From positions 25,657-89,656 of the forward strand of contig JACZUI010000005.1 in assembly GCA_022573225.1 (NCBI GenBank): 64,000 nt of DNA, in the 5' to 3' direction. The notes under the pieces are model-generated. The model was not told the origin of the DNA. It worked only from the letters and a program-made list of their open reading frames with translations, and made no database searches. Below, in pieces: positions 1 to 8,551 of the stretch (its first letter is position 1; every line of letters starts with the position of its first letter). A program made the position numbers and the translations under genes. This DNA comes from Acidobacteriota bacterium (GTDB lineage: Bacteria; Actinomycetota; Acidimicrobiia; Spongiisociales; ZC4RG35).

Positions 1-41
1 GGCAGTCAGGAACTCCTCGAGAACAGAGTCAACCAAGTCAT

Positions 42-950
42 TTGGGGTTCGGAAGCCTGAGCGCGATCCAGGGCGCCGCTGCGCCTGACTCCAACGCGAG
101 CACCGCCTGCATTGAACTGAAGATCGGTCCATATCTCATCGCCACGACGACCAGCTATGGGCCCCGCATAGTTGGGGTCTGGCGAGGCGAGTCTCCTGAG
201 ATGCTGGCGCGATTGCCTGAGCATTTGGGGATTGAGCTTCCCGAAGGCGGTACTTATCGATTTCATGGAGGCCATCGGCTTTGGGCGGCTCCAGAGGTGC
301 CCGCCGTCACCTACGCGCAGGACGATCATCGATGTGAGGTGGCCACGACCGCCAACGGATTGAGGATCACTGCGCCGGCCGACACGGCCGGCCTGACCAA
401 GGAGATACGAGTCGGCCTGGAGGATGATGCCCTGGTGGTTGATCATCAGCTCATCAACGAAGGATTCGAGGACGTCAGAATCGCTGCCTGGGGGATCACC
501 CAGTTTCAGCTCGGAGGAACGGCGGTTCTTCCCATCGGCGGAGCGCTGCCGTCCGCCGGCCCGCAGGCCGATCGCAGTGTGGTCGTCTGGCCCTACACCA
601 ACCTGACCGACTACCGGATCTCATGGATGGACAGGGCCGTTCTCGTGGATGCCTCGCCAGGCCCGAAACTCAAGATTGGGTCCGGACCCCGCCCCGTTCG
701 CCTCGGTTATCTCTTGGATGGTTATCTCTTCACGAAAACGATTCCGGCGGCGGGGGAGGGCGACTACCCCGATCGGGGAGCAGTGGGTCAGATCTTCGTC
801 AACGAGCACTTCTGCGAATTGGAAAGCGTCGGGCCCGTCCGCACCCTGAGCCCCGGCTCATCGATCTCGATCCGGGAAAGATGGGAAATCACCGAGTGCT
901 CCGACCTGCCGACGGCTTGTGACCGTGTTATGGATCGAGGTTCGTTGTGA
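42..950 (+). CDS. Aldose-1-epimerase-like (galactose mutarotase fold) protein
   Basis: The 302-residue product has the beta-sandwich pattern of galactose-mutarotase-fold proteins, with a conserved-looking core starting near residue 25 (IGPYLIATTTSYGPRIVGV) and a C-terminal strand set. Its likely role is interconverting or binding aldose anomers that feed the kinase encoded next. The start given is TTG at 42. The frame stays open to the left edge of the window, so the true start may lie upstream or a little downstream. The stop overlaps the next gene's GTG start (GTGA), which suggests translational coupling with xylulokinase. The fold assignment is from sequence pattern; the exact substrate is unknown. 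Confidence 0.6.
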   Translation: MGFGSLSAIQGAAAPDSNASTACIELKIGPYLIATTTSYGPRIVGVWRGESPEMLARLPEHLGIELPEGGTYRFHGGHRLWAAPEVPAVTYAQDDHRCEVATTANGLRITAPADTAGLTKEIRVGLEDDALVVDHQLINEGFEDVRIAAWGITQFQLGGTAVLPIGGALPSAGPQADRSVVVWPYTNLTDYRISWMDRAVLVDASPGPKLKIGSGPRPVRLGYLLDGYLFTKTIPAAGEGDYPDRGAVGQIFVNEHFCELESVGPVRTLSPGSSISIRERWEITECSDLPTACDRVMDRGSL

Positions 951-2437
951 GCTTCGTCATCGGAATCGACGTGTCGACGACGGCCACCAAAGCGGTGATC
1001 ATCGACCGTCAGGGAGACATTGTCGGAATCGGCTCGGCTTCGTACGGCTACGACACGCCTGCGGAAGGGTGGACGGAGCAGGATCCCCATTTGTGGTGGG
1101 ACGCCGCCGTGGCGGCTGTCGGGCAGGTCTTGACGGACAACGACGTGGCCCCGTCTGACGTCGAAGCGGTCGGATTGACCGGCCAGATGCACGGCTCGGT
1201 GCTTCTCGACGATCGGGGTGAGGTCGTCCGTCCGGCAATCCTCTGGAACGACCAACGAACCGAAGCCGAATGCGACGATATTCGCCGGCGCGTCGGAGGC
1301 GAGCGTCTCATCGAGATAACGGGCAACGACGCTCTCACAGGTTTCACCGCCCCCAAGTTGTTATGGGTGCGGCGCAACGAACCAGAGAAATGGGCTCGCG
1401 TGAGCCATGTTCTTCTTCCTAAGGACTATCTGCGATACCGACTCACTGACGAGTTGGCCATCGATGTTGCCGGTGGGTCCGGGACGATTCTGTTCGACCT
1501 TGGCGCCCGGACCTGGTCGCCGGAGATTCTCGACGCTCTCGAACTGGACCCATCGCTGCTGCCCGCCACCTTTGAAGGCCCGGAGGTCACCGGAACCATC
1601 TCCAAGGCCGCAGCCGAGGCCACGGGCCTCGGACACGGAACCCCTGTCGTGGCGGGAGGTGGCGACCAATCTGCCAATGCGGTTGGCGTCGGGGCGGTGT
1701 CTCCGGGAGTGGTGGCGTTGTCGTTGGGAACGTCAGGTGTCGTATTCGCTACCACAGATACGCCGCAGATCGATCCTGAAGGCCGAGTTCACGCCTTCTG
1801 TCACGCCGTTCCGGGACGGTGGCACATGATGGGTGTCATGCTTTCGGCCGGTGGGAGTCTCCGCTGGCTGCGTGACGCGTTGGCTCCCGACGCCTCATTC
1901 GAAGAGCTGGTGGGCGCGGCCGCCGAGATACCCGCCGGCAGCGATGATCTTCTGTTCCTCCCCTACCTCACCGGTGAGCGAACTCCCCATCCCGATCCAC
2001 GAGCACGGGGTGCATTTGTCGGTCTCACGGTCCGTCACGATCTTCGCCATCTCACCAGATCTGTTCTGGAAGGCGTGGCGTTTGGACTCAGAGATGGGCT
2101 AGATCTGATGATCGAGGCTGGGCTCCCGGCCCCGACACAGATTCGAGCCTCTGGTGGAGGTATCCGCAGCCCGCTTTGGCGTCAGATCCTGGCCGACGTG
2201 CTCGATGCGGAAATCGCCATCGTGCAGACGGAGGAAGGCGCCGCATACGGCGCAGGTCTGCTGGCGGCTGTCGGGGCGGAGTGGTTTGGCTCGGTCGAAG
2301 ATGCCTGCGCCGCAACGGTCACGGCGGAAACGTCGGCAGATCCATCAGAGTTGAGGACCATCTACACAGAGGCTCACGCCCGATATCGAACGCTATATCC
2401 GGCCCTGGCGCCGACGTTCCACTCGGGGCGAGATTAG
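947..2437 (+). CDS. xylB: Xylulokinase (FGGY family)
   Basis: This 496-residue protein phosphorylates D-xylulose to D-xylulose 5-phosphate in the cytoplasm, the entry step to the pentose phosphate pathway. The N-terminal FGGY domain begins with GIDVSTTATKAVIID, followed by GLTGQMHGSV and the ILWNDQR substrate-side motif. The C-terminal domain carries the nucleotide-binding stretch LSLGTSGVVFA and the GGG-x-RSPLWRQ motif. Length is normal for XylB. The start is GTG overlapping the preceding stop by four bases. It ends 4 bp from the stop of the convergent SDR gene. Context with lyxose isomerase and a xylose-type importer supports the substrate. Confidence 0.92.
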   Translation: MSFVIGIDVSTTATKAVIIDRQGDIVGIGSASYGYDTPAEGWTEQDPHLWWDAAVAAVGQVLTDNDVAPSDVEAVGLTGQMHGSVLLDDRGEVVRPAILWNDQRTEAECDDIRRRVGGERLIEITGNDALTGFTAPKLLWVRRNEPEKWARVSHVLLPKDYLRYRLTDELAIDVAGGSGTILFDLGARTWSPEILDALELDPSLLPATFEGPEVTGTISKAAAEATGLGHGTPVVAGGGDQSANAVGVGAVSPGVVALSLGTSGVVFATTDTPQIDPEGRVHAFCHAVPGRWHMMGVMLSAGGSLRWLRDALAPDASFEELVGAAAEIPAGSDDLLFLPYLTGERTPHPDPRARGAFVGLTVRHDLRHLTRSVLEGVAFGLRDGLDLMIEAGLPAPTQIRASGGGIRSPLWRQILADVLDAEIAIVQTEEGAAYGAGLLAAVGAEWFGSVEDACAATVTAETSADPSELRTIYTEAHARYRTLYPALAPTFHSGRD

Positions 2438-2441
2438 GGCT

Positions 2442-3149
2442 CTAACCCCAGGAGGCCTCCGTCGCAGGCCGTAGTGCGACTTCGAGAATCCGGTGATTCC
2501 GCGGTCGAGTGACAACGAAGGCCACTACCTCGGCCACGTCTTCCGGCGACATCATCCCCTCCAGCTCGGGCATGTCCGGGGTACGGCCGCGGCCCATCGC
2601 AAAATCGGTCGCCACCCCGCCAGGCGCCACATTGGTGCACCTGACTCCGCTTTCCCGAAGCTCATGATCCAAAGCCCGTGTCATCCCGATCTGGGCGAAC
2701 TTCGATGCCGAGTAGACCGCCTCGAAGGGGAGACCGCGTCGGCCCGCCTCACTGGCCAGCATGACTATGTCGGCCGAATCGCTCTCGAGAAGGCGGGGCA
2801 GGGCCGCGCGGATCGAATAGAGGGCACCCTTCACGTTGACGTCGATCATCTCCTCGAGCTGATCGTCGGGTAGGTCGAGAAACGGGCCGTATGCGCCCAC
2901 GCCGGCGTTGACCACGAGTATGTCAAGGCCACCAAATCGCTCTGTGGTCTCTCCAACCAACGCCTCCAGCGCCTCGGGGTCCCGAACGTCACATGGCCTG
3001 GCAACCGCGTCTTCGATCCCCAGATCGTCCCCGCTTCTCGATGCAAGCCCTAGTCGGGCACCTTCCGAAGCCAGCCGGTGGGCTATCGCGGCACCGATTC
3101 CACGACTGGCACCGGTGACCAGCGCAACTCTGCCGTCCAATTTTCCCAC
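2442..3149 (-). CDS. Short-chain dehydrogenase/reductase (SDR)
   Basis: This is a classical 235-residue NAD(P)-dependent SDR. The cofactor motif TGASRGIG is at about residues 12-19, NAG at 81-83, the catalytic Ser near 133, and the YSASK catalytic pair at Tyr146 and Lys150. The chosen GTG at 3149 sits after a GGGACGG-like ribosome site and directly before the first beta strand; the frame extends upstream to 3353 but that extension is not SDR-like. Being placed in the sugar cluster, it could act on a polyol or sugar intermediate, but the substrate cannot be read from sequence. It is convergent with xylB and divergent from the VCBS lipoprotein. Confidence 0.85.
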   Translation of the reverse strand: MGKLDGRVALVTGASRGIGAAIAHRLASEGARLGLASRSGDDLGIEDAVARPCDVRDPEALEALVGETTERFGGLDILVVNAGVGAYGPFLDLPDDQLEEMIDVNVKGALYSIRAALPRLLESDSADIVMLASEAGRRGLPFEAVYSASKFAQIGMTRALDHELRESGVRCTNVAPGGVATDFAMGRGRTPDMPELEGMMSPEDVAEVVAFVVTRPRNHRILEVALRPATEASWG

Positions 3150-3351
3150 AACAACCGTCCCTTCTGTCCCGGAAATGGCCACTTCGCCGTGAAGCTGGTC
3201 GTCGTCGGATCGTAGCGTCGCGACGGCGGGAGCCCTTGAGAACATGGCCACGACGTGCCGAAATCGATCTCGCCTCAAGCACTCGGTCCTCTCCCAGCCA
3301 CCGCGGCCGCCGCGTTTTGGGACACCCCAGCGACTTCGCCAGAATGACCAC

Positions 3352-5016
3352 ATGTTCCAAGTCGACTTGATGCGCGTTGCCGCGCGCTACTTGGCGATCT
3401 GCGCAACGCTTGGTCTGGTGATAGTGGCGTGCTCGACGGCGGACACCGCCGAGGAGCCGCAGATCGCTGAACTGCATTTCACCGACGTTGCCGACGAGGT
3501 CGGGCTGGATTTTCGGCACGGTGCGTTTCGGTGGGGACCATCGGCCGACCCGGCTGCGATGATGGGAGGAGGCCTGTGCTGGATCGACTACGACAGTGAC
3601 GGTTGGCTCGACCTCTTCCTGGTCAACTCATACGCCGAAGCAGAGTGGGGCCGGTGGCAAGACGAAGGCGGGCTTCCCCGAAGCGCCCTTTACCGCAACC
3701 GTCGTGGCCAGTTCAGCGACGTCACCGATGACGCCGGGGTCGGCCTCGAAGTTCGGGGCAGTGGCTGTGTCGCCGCCGACTTCGACCTCGATGGGTCGAC
3801 AGATCTCTATGTCACCACCGCTCGGGGTGATGTCCTGATGTGGAACGAGGGCGACGGAACGTTCACGGACGGGACAGAGTCCGCCGGAACCGACGTCTAT
3901 GGATGGCACACCGCTGCGGCGGTTGGCGACGTCAACGGCGACGGTTGGCCCGACATCTTCGTAGCCGGCTATGTCGACCCGAACACTCCCAACCCGATGG
4001 GAGGAATCGCCTTCCCCAACACTCTGCTGGCTCGCCGCGATCTGCTGTACCTCAACGAGGGCCCAGGACCGAACGGTCACGTCACGTTTCGCGAGGTGGG
4101 TGAGGAGGTCGGATTGGAGAGCAGTGGGTATGAGTACGGGCTGGGGGCCGTGTTCAGCGATCTGGACAATGACGGTGACCTGGACCTGTTCGTGGCGAAC
4201 GACACCAATCCCAACAGGCTCTACGAGAACGTCGCCCGGCCGAATGATCCGCTCGGGTTCCGGCTCATCGACGTCACCGATAGTGCCCAGGTCGGAGACC
4301 TCAACAGCGGGATGGGGGTTGCCGTCGAGGACTACAGCGGCGACGGCTTCTTCGACCTCATCGTCACCAATCTGGGAGACCAACTCCACTCGGTGTATCT
4401 CAACGAGTCCGGCCTCGAGTTCACCGAAGGCCACGATCGCCTCGGGGTGGATGATTTCGGAGTTGGGAGTACCGGGTGGGGCGTGTCGTGGGCCGATTTC
4501 GACCTCGATGGGGACCGTGACCTGATGATTGCCAACGGGTTCGTGCCGATCAACGGCGAGGAGGACCGTCAGCAACTGACCCTCTACCGCAACACCGGCG
4601 CCGGGTTGATCGAAATCTCGAACCTGGCCGGACTTGGCGCCGTTGGCCCACTGCACGGACGCGGCCTGGCCGCGGCCGACTATGACAACGATGGTGATGT
4701 CGACGTGGCGGTGAACTCGATAGGTGGCCCGGTGCTGCTGCTCGAGAATGCCGTCGCCGGTTTGCACTGGCTGACCGTCGATTTGGGGGGCTTCTATCCG
4801 GGTGCCGTGGTGGTAGTCGAACTCGACGACGGGACGAGAGTGCGATGCGAGGTGCGAGCCGGCTCGAGTTGGCTGTCATCGGAGGATCCGCGCTGTCATT
4901 TCGGCCTGGGAACAGGGGATGCCACCGCGATACACGTCGTTTGGCCCGATGGGACATCCAGAACTGTGGTCACACCCGAGCGCGATCGCATCCTCCAGAT
5001 AGAGCGAGAGGGCTAG
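3352..5016 (+). CDS. VCBS/FG-GAP repeat lipoprotein with ASPIC/UnbV domain
   Basis: A 554-residue predicted lipoprotein. The N-terminus has a hydrophobic segment ending in the lipobox IVAC (Cys27). The body carries repeated calcium-binding-type FG-GAP/VCBS blades (DYDSDGWLDLFL, DVNGDGWPDIFV, DLDNDGDLDLFV, DFDLDGDRDLMI, DYDNDGDVDVAV), consistent with a beta-propeller. The C-terminal 60 residues match the ASPIC/UnbV signature (SSWLSSEDPRCHFGLG and WPDG). Such proteins sit on the cell surface and are thought to bind ligands or other proteins; the role here is unknown. The ATG at 3352 was chosen because it lies just before the signal peptide; an upstream ATG at 3244 adds a non-signal leader. ATG 3370 is also possible. 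Confidence 0.85.
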   Translation: MFQVDLMRVAARYLAICATLGLVIVACSTADTAEEPQIAELHFTDVADEVGLDFRHGAFRWGPSADPAAMMGGGLCWIDYDSDGWLDLFLVNSYAEAEWGRWQDEGGLPRSALYRNRRGQFSDVTDDAGVGLEVRGSGCVAADFDLDGSTDLYVTTARGDVLMWNEGDGTFTDGTESAGTDVYGWHTAAAVGDVNGDGWPDIFVAGYVDPNTPNPMGGIAFPNTLLARRDLLYLNEGPGPNGHVTFREVGEEVGLESSGYEYGLGAVFSDLDNDGDLDLFVANDTNPNRLYENVARPNDPLGFRLIDVTDSAQVGDLNSGMGVAVEDYSGDGFFDLIVTNLGDQLHSVYLNESGLEFTEGHDRLGVDDFGVGSTGWGVSWADFDLDGDRDLMIANGFVPINGEEDRQQLTLYRNTGAGLIEISNLAGLGAVGPLHGRGLAAADYDNDGDVDVAVNSIGGPVLLLENAVAGLHWLTVDLGGFYPGAVVVVELDDGTRVRCEVRAGSSWLSSEDPRCHFGLGTGDATAIHVVWPDGTSRTVVTPERDRILQIEREG

Positions 5017-5099
5017 GTGTATTGATCCGGAGGGTTGGTTACGCGGCTGATGGGTGGGCCGCCTATGGCGGTGTGGTGATGATCTGGTCGTCGAGATGA

Positions 5100-5115
5100 G
5101 TGACATGCATTGTTC
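5100..5115. repeat. Short intergenic repeat, copy 1
   Basis: The 16-base word GTGACATGCATTGTTC occurs here, just after the VCBS gene, and again with one mismatch at 24290-24305, also just after a plus-strand stop codon. The shared placement may be coincidence or a small dispersed element. Confidence 0.25.
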
Positions 5116-5124
5116 AGCGGGCTC

Positions 5125-6381
5125 CTAAGCGATACCGGAGGCTCGCTGGGCACGCCTGCTGAACGAGTCCACCAGGACGGCTGCGAGCAACACCAATGCG
5201 GTCACAACGAATTTGACACCTGACGGCAGGTTGGGAATGAGGCCAAGCCCATTGTCCAAGCTGGCAATCACCACTGCTCCCAGGAGCGCACTCACCACCT
5301 TGCCACGGCCACCGAACAGGCTGGTGCCACCGATAACGGCCGCGGCTATCGCGTTCAACAGCAGGTTGCCGCCGCCGGCAGCCGGGTCGACAGATCGCAG
5401 CCTGGAGGCCAACACGATGCCACCTACCCCGGCCATGAAGCTGCAGATCATGAAGACCGCGATACGGACCCGGTCGACGTTGATGCCGGCGCGCCTCGCC
5501 GCCTCCGGGTTGCCCCCGATGGCGTAGATGTGGCGGCCGAATCGGGTGCGGGAGGCGATGAATGACCAGAAGACCAGCAGGAACAGCACCAGGAGAGCCA
5601 CCATGGGGACGCCGCGGTCGCTGTTAGCCACCGCCACCACGAACGCCGCGACTGCGCCCAGCGCAGCCACCTGCAGAATGATAATGAGTATCGGCTTCAC
5701 CGGCAGTCCTGCCCTAGATCGGGCGAGGCGGCGAGCCATTTGAAGTCCAGCAAAACTGGCTACAGCAACTATCGCCAACACCCATCCCCAGAAGTCGGTC
5801 AAAAAGGCGTTGGCGATGCCAATCACGACGTTGTCCTGGATGAGGATGGTGCCGCTGTCGGTGAACTCGGTCGTCAGAATCAGCACGACGCCGCTCCATC
5901 CGAGGAAGCCGGCCAGCGTCACCACGAACGACGGGACGTCGGCCTTGGTGACGATGAATCCCTGGAGAAAGCCGATGGCGGCACCCAGCGACAAGACAAG
6001 AGGGATCACAAACCACCAGGCCCAATCGGGCCCGGATTCTCGCAAGAGCAGAGTCATGCTGACGCCCACCACGGCGCTCACAAATCCCACCGAGAGGTCG
6101 ATCTCGGCGATGAGCAACACGAACACCACACCAATGGCGATGATCACGAGCGCCCCTGTCTGACGGGTCAGGTTGACGAAATTGGCGGCTGATAGGAAGA
6201 CCGGGCTCTGGGTTGCAAAGATGATTGCAACGACGATGAGGCCCCCGATGATTGGCAACGACCCCAGATCGCCGGCCTTGACCCTCGTCCAGTACTCGTC
6301 AAGGTACTCCCGCACCGTCGGGTTGCTCACCTCGGTCATCGGCTCGAGTGGTCGGTCTTCGAGGCCGGGCGGCGTGGTCAT
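5125..6381 (-). CDS. Sugar ABC transporter permease (XylH/RbsC-like)
   Basis: This 418-residue membrane protein forms the inner-membrane channel of a monosaccharide importer. It has about ten hydrophobic segments after a short cytoplasmic N-terminus, and the family block AEIDLSVGFVSAVVGVSMT. The C-terminal half holds the GNPEAARRAGI coupling loop that contacts the ATPase, then AAAVIGGTSLFGGRGKV. Its start overlaps the stop of the ATPase gene by four bases (ATGA), so the two are translationally coupled. With the XylF-like binding protein upstream on the same strand it makes a complete importer, most likely for a pentose. It would be called xylH by similarity, but the substrate is unproven. Confidence 0.9.
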   Translation of the reverse strand: MTTPPGLEDRPLEPMTEVSNPTVREYLDEYWTRVKAGDLGSLPIIGGLIVVAIIFATQSPVFLSAANFVNLTRQTGALVIIAIGVVFVLLIAEIDLSVGFVSAVVGVSMTLLLRESGPDWAWWFVIPLVLSLGAAIGFLQGFIVTKADVPSFVVTLAGFLGWSGVVLILTTEFTDSGTILIQDNVVIGIANAFLTDFWGWVLAIVAVASFAGLQMARRLARSRAGLPVKPILIIILQVAALGAVAAFVVAVANSDRGVPMVALLVLFLLVFWSFIASRTRFGRHIYAIGGNPEAARRAGINVDRVRIAVFMICSFMAGVGGIVLASRLRSVDPAAGGGNLLLNAIAAAVIGGTSLFGGRGKVVSALLGAVVIASLDNGLGLIPNLPSGVKFVVTALVLLAAVLVDSFSRRAQRASGIA

Positions 6382-7151
6382 TTCGCCATTCCGGGCACAG
6401 TCTCGATGGTTCCCGCGGTGATGGCTTCGACGACTTCCTGCTGGTTGCTTTGGGCGGCTTCGTAGAGGGCGACTCTCTGCCCGAGGCGCAAGACGGTGAT
6501 GCGATGGGCCACCTCAAAGATGTCGTGCAAGTTATGGGAGATGATCACAACGGCGAGACCCCGATCGGCAAGCCGGGTGACCAGATCGAGAACCTGCCGT
6601 GTCTGGGCAACGCCCAGCGCTGCGGTCGGCTCGTCCAGGATCACGACCTTCGAATTCCACATCACGGCCTTGGCCACTGCCACCGCTTGGCGTTGACCTC
6701 CTGATAGTCCGGCCACGGCCTGCCGTACAGACCTCAGCGTCGTCACCGAGAGCGAGTGGAGGGTCTCCCTGGTCCTTTTCTCCATGACTGACTCGTTGAG
6801 GCGAAAGGGCACCCGGATTTCTTCTCTACCAAGGAACATGTTGGCAACGACATCGAGGTTGTCGGCGAGAGCCAGGTCTTGATACACGATCTCGATACCG
6901 AGGTCCGCGGTGTCGGCCGGGCCGTGGATACTGACTGGACGGCCCTCGAATATGATCTCCCCCTCGTCGTACGGATAGATACCGGCGATCCCCTTGACCA
7001 GGGTCGACTTCCCCGCACCATTGTCGCCGACCAGAGCCATAACCTCTCCGGCCCGGACCTCGAAATCGACATTGACCAGCGCCTTCACCGCGCCGAAGTG
7101 CTTGGAGACCCCCTTCAGTTCGAGTATCGGACCGTTATGGCCGTCAACCAT
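6378..7151 (-). CDS. Sugar ABC transporter ATP-binding protein, single ABC domain
   Basis: The 257-residue ATPase powers the sugar importer. Walker A is GDNGAGKST (42-50), the Q-loop follows IEIVYQ near 91, the signature is LSGGQRQ (149-155), Walker B VVILDEP (169-175), and the switch His is at about 206. Classical XylG and RbsA are about 500 residues with two fused ABC domains; this one has a single domain, so it probably works as a homodimer, as in FrcA-type systems. ATG 7151 is preferred over GTG 7160 because a GGGAGGG ribosome site lies ten bases upstream of it. The gene is separated from the binding-protein gene by a strong stem-loop. Confidence 0.9.
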   Translation of the reverse strand: MVDGHNGPILELKGVSKHFGAVKALVNVDFEVRAGEVMALVGDNGAGKSTLVKGIAGIYPYDEGEIIFEGRPVSIHGPADTADLGIEIVYQDLALADNLDVVANMFLGREEIRVPFRLNESVMEKRTRETLHSLSVTTLRSVRQAVAGLSGGQRQAVAVAKAVMWNSKVVILDEPTAALGVAQTRQVLDLVTRLADRGLAVVIISHNLHDIFEVAHRITVLRLGQRVALYEAAQSNQQEVVEAITAGTIETVPGMAK

Positions 7152-7270
7152 GCGCCGCACACCCTCCCAACAAATAGGTAGCCGGTGGCGACGCCGGCCA
7201 AAGCGCCCCCACTTTTCTGAGCTCCGGGGACCGTACTAGGCGAAACGACGGACAGGACGATCCCGGAAAC

Positions 7271-7301
7271 CGAACGGGGACGCCAATGGCGTCCCCGTTC
7301 G
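7271..7301 (-). terminator. Perfect 14-bp stem-loop between binding-protein and ATPase genes
   Basis: The arms CGAACGGGGACGCC (7271-7284) and its exact complement (7288-7301) enclose a 3-base loop. There is no U-tract on the minus strand. It lies 32 bp after the binding-protein stop and about 120 bp before the ATPase start, in the same operon. Such elements commonly protect the upstream mRNA or attenuate read-through, giving more binding protein than transporter. Confidence 0.6.
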
Positions 7302-7333
7302 CAGTCGAGAAGCAGAAGCGTCTCGACTATTCG

Positions 7334-8410
7334 CTAGGACAGTCCGGCATCAGCGCAGAACTGCTCGAAATCACCGACGCAGATCTCTTCCACCGACCGG
7401 AAGCCGTCTGCGATCACCGTATCGGCGATGTTGTCGATGTTCACCGATTGGACGTCCAAGCCGACGAAAGGCACGTCGGACTGGCCGTTGTTGATGGTGT
7501 TGCCACCAGCATGTGCGGCAATGTCCTCTCCATTGAGCAGAGCAATCGCGGCATCAGCAGCGGCGCTCGCCTCATCCTGGATCGGCTTGTAAACCGTCAT
7601 GAGCTGGTCGCCCGACAGGATTCGCTGGATCCCAGGCGTAGTGGCGTCCTGGCCGGTCACCGGGATCGGGTCCAGACCCGCCCCCTGGAGCGCCGAGCTG
7701 ACCGCGCCAGCGATGCCATCATTGGCCGCGATAACGCAATCGATCTCATTGTTGTTGGCCAGCAGCATCTGCTCGAAGAGCACCAACGCCTCCTGATTGT
7801 CCCAGCCCGGGACGAACTGGTCATCGACCTCGACCCAGTCACCAGAATCGAACTTGGGATTGATCATCTCGTCGTATCCCGACTTGAACAGGTGAGAGTT
7901 GTTGTCCTCGTCACCACCGTTGAGCACGGCCACATTGGAACCGTTCGGACAGGCTTCGAGCAGGGATGCTCCTTGGGCTAGCCCGACGTTCTTGCCTTCA
8001 AAGCTGACATACACGTCGGCTCCGGGGCCTTCCGTGGTGAGGCGGTCGTAGTCGACCACGAAGGCGCCAACCTCGTGCGCAAGCTCGATGATTGTCGAGC
8101 TGCTCCCGCTGTCGAGGCTGACAACAACGAGCACCTTGGCGCCCGAGGCAAGAGCCTGCTCCGCTTGGGTGATCTGCGTTGAGGCATCACCCTCGGCGTT
8201 GACGATGTTGTACTCGACGCCGGCCGCATTGAACGACTCCTCGAAGAATCGACGGTCGTCGTTCTCCCAGCGATCAGACGATGCGCTATCGGGGAGTAGC
8301 ACCCAGATGCTGCCCTCGGCATCGCCTCCGCTGTCATCGCCGCAGGCCGCGACGATGAGGGCGAAGATGGCGATCAGGGGCAGCCACCTCGTCCGTCTAA
8401 TTAGATTCAT
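7334..8410 (-). CDS. Sugar ABC transporter substrate-binding lipoprotein (XylF-like)
   Basis: This 358-residue periplasmic-binding-fold (type I) lipoprotein captures the sugar for the importer. A basic N-terminus and hydrophobic stretch end in the lipobox IVAAC (Cys23). The motif VVDYDRL near residue 135 and the AANDGIAGA and VTGQDAT segments are characteristic of XylF/ChvE-type binding proteins, which favours a pentose. ATG is preceded by AAAGGAACGAG, a good ribosome site. It lies downstream of an oxidoreductase gene on the same strand (141 bp gap), so it may have its own promoter. Ligand specificity remains inferred. Confidence 0.9.
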   Translation of the reverse strand: MNLIRRTRWLPLIAIFALIVAACGDDSGGDAEGSIWVLLPDSASSDRWENDDRRFFEESFNAAGVEYNIVNAEGDASTQITQAEQALASGAKVLVVVSLDSGSSSTIIELAHEVGAFVVDYDRLTTEGPGADVYVSFEGKNVGLAQGASLLEACPNGSNVAVLNGGDEDNNSHLFKSGYDEMINPKFDSGDWVEVDDQFVPGWDNQEALVLFEQMLLANNNEIDCVIAANDGIAGAVSSALQGAGLDPIPVTGQDATTPGIQRILSGDQLMTVYKPIQDEASAAADAAIALLNGEDIAAHAGGNTINNGQSDVPFVGLDVQSVNIDNIADTVIADGFRSVEEICVGDFEQFCADAGLS

Positions 8411-8551
8411 CTCGTTCCTTTCTGTTGCTCGTTCTCGCGAAGTTGAGGAATCTTGTGACTCCAGGATTAAGAGATGGGAGGCTACTCCGAAAGGGAATAT
8501 CGTGCGAACGACCGTCAGCCTGGCTCCGGCACAATCTGCAGCGGTCCTCTT

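Noticed and set aside
3628..4767. 379-codon minus-strand frame opposite the VCBS lipoprotein
   Set aside because: The repeated blade sequence creates an open antisense frame rich in Val/Ile/Glu repeats with no known motif.
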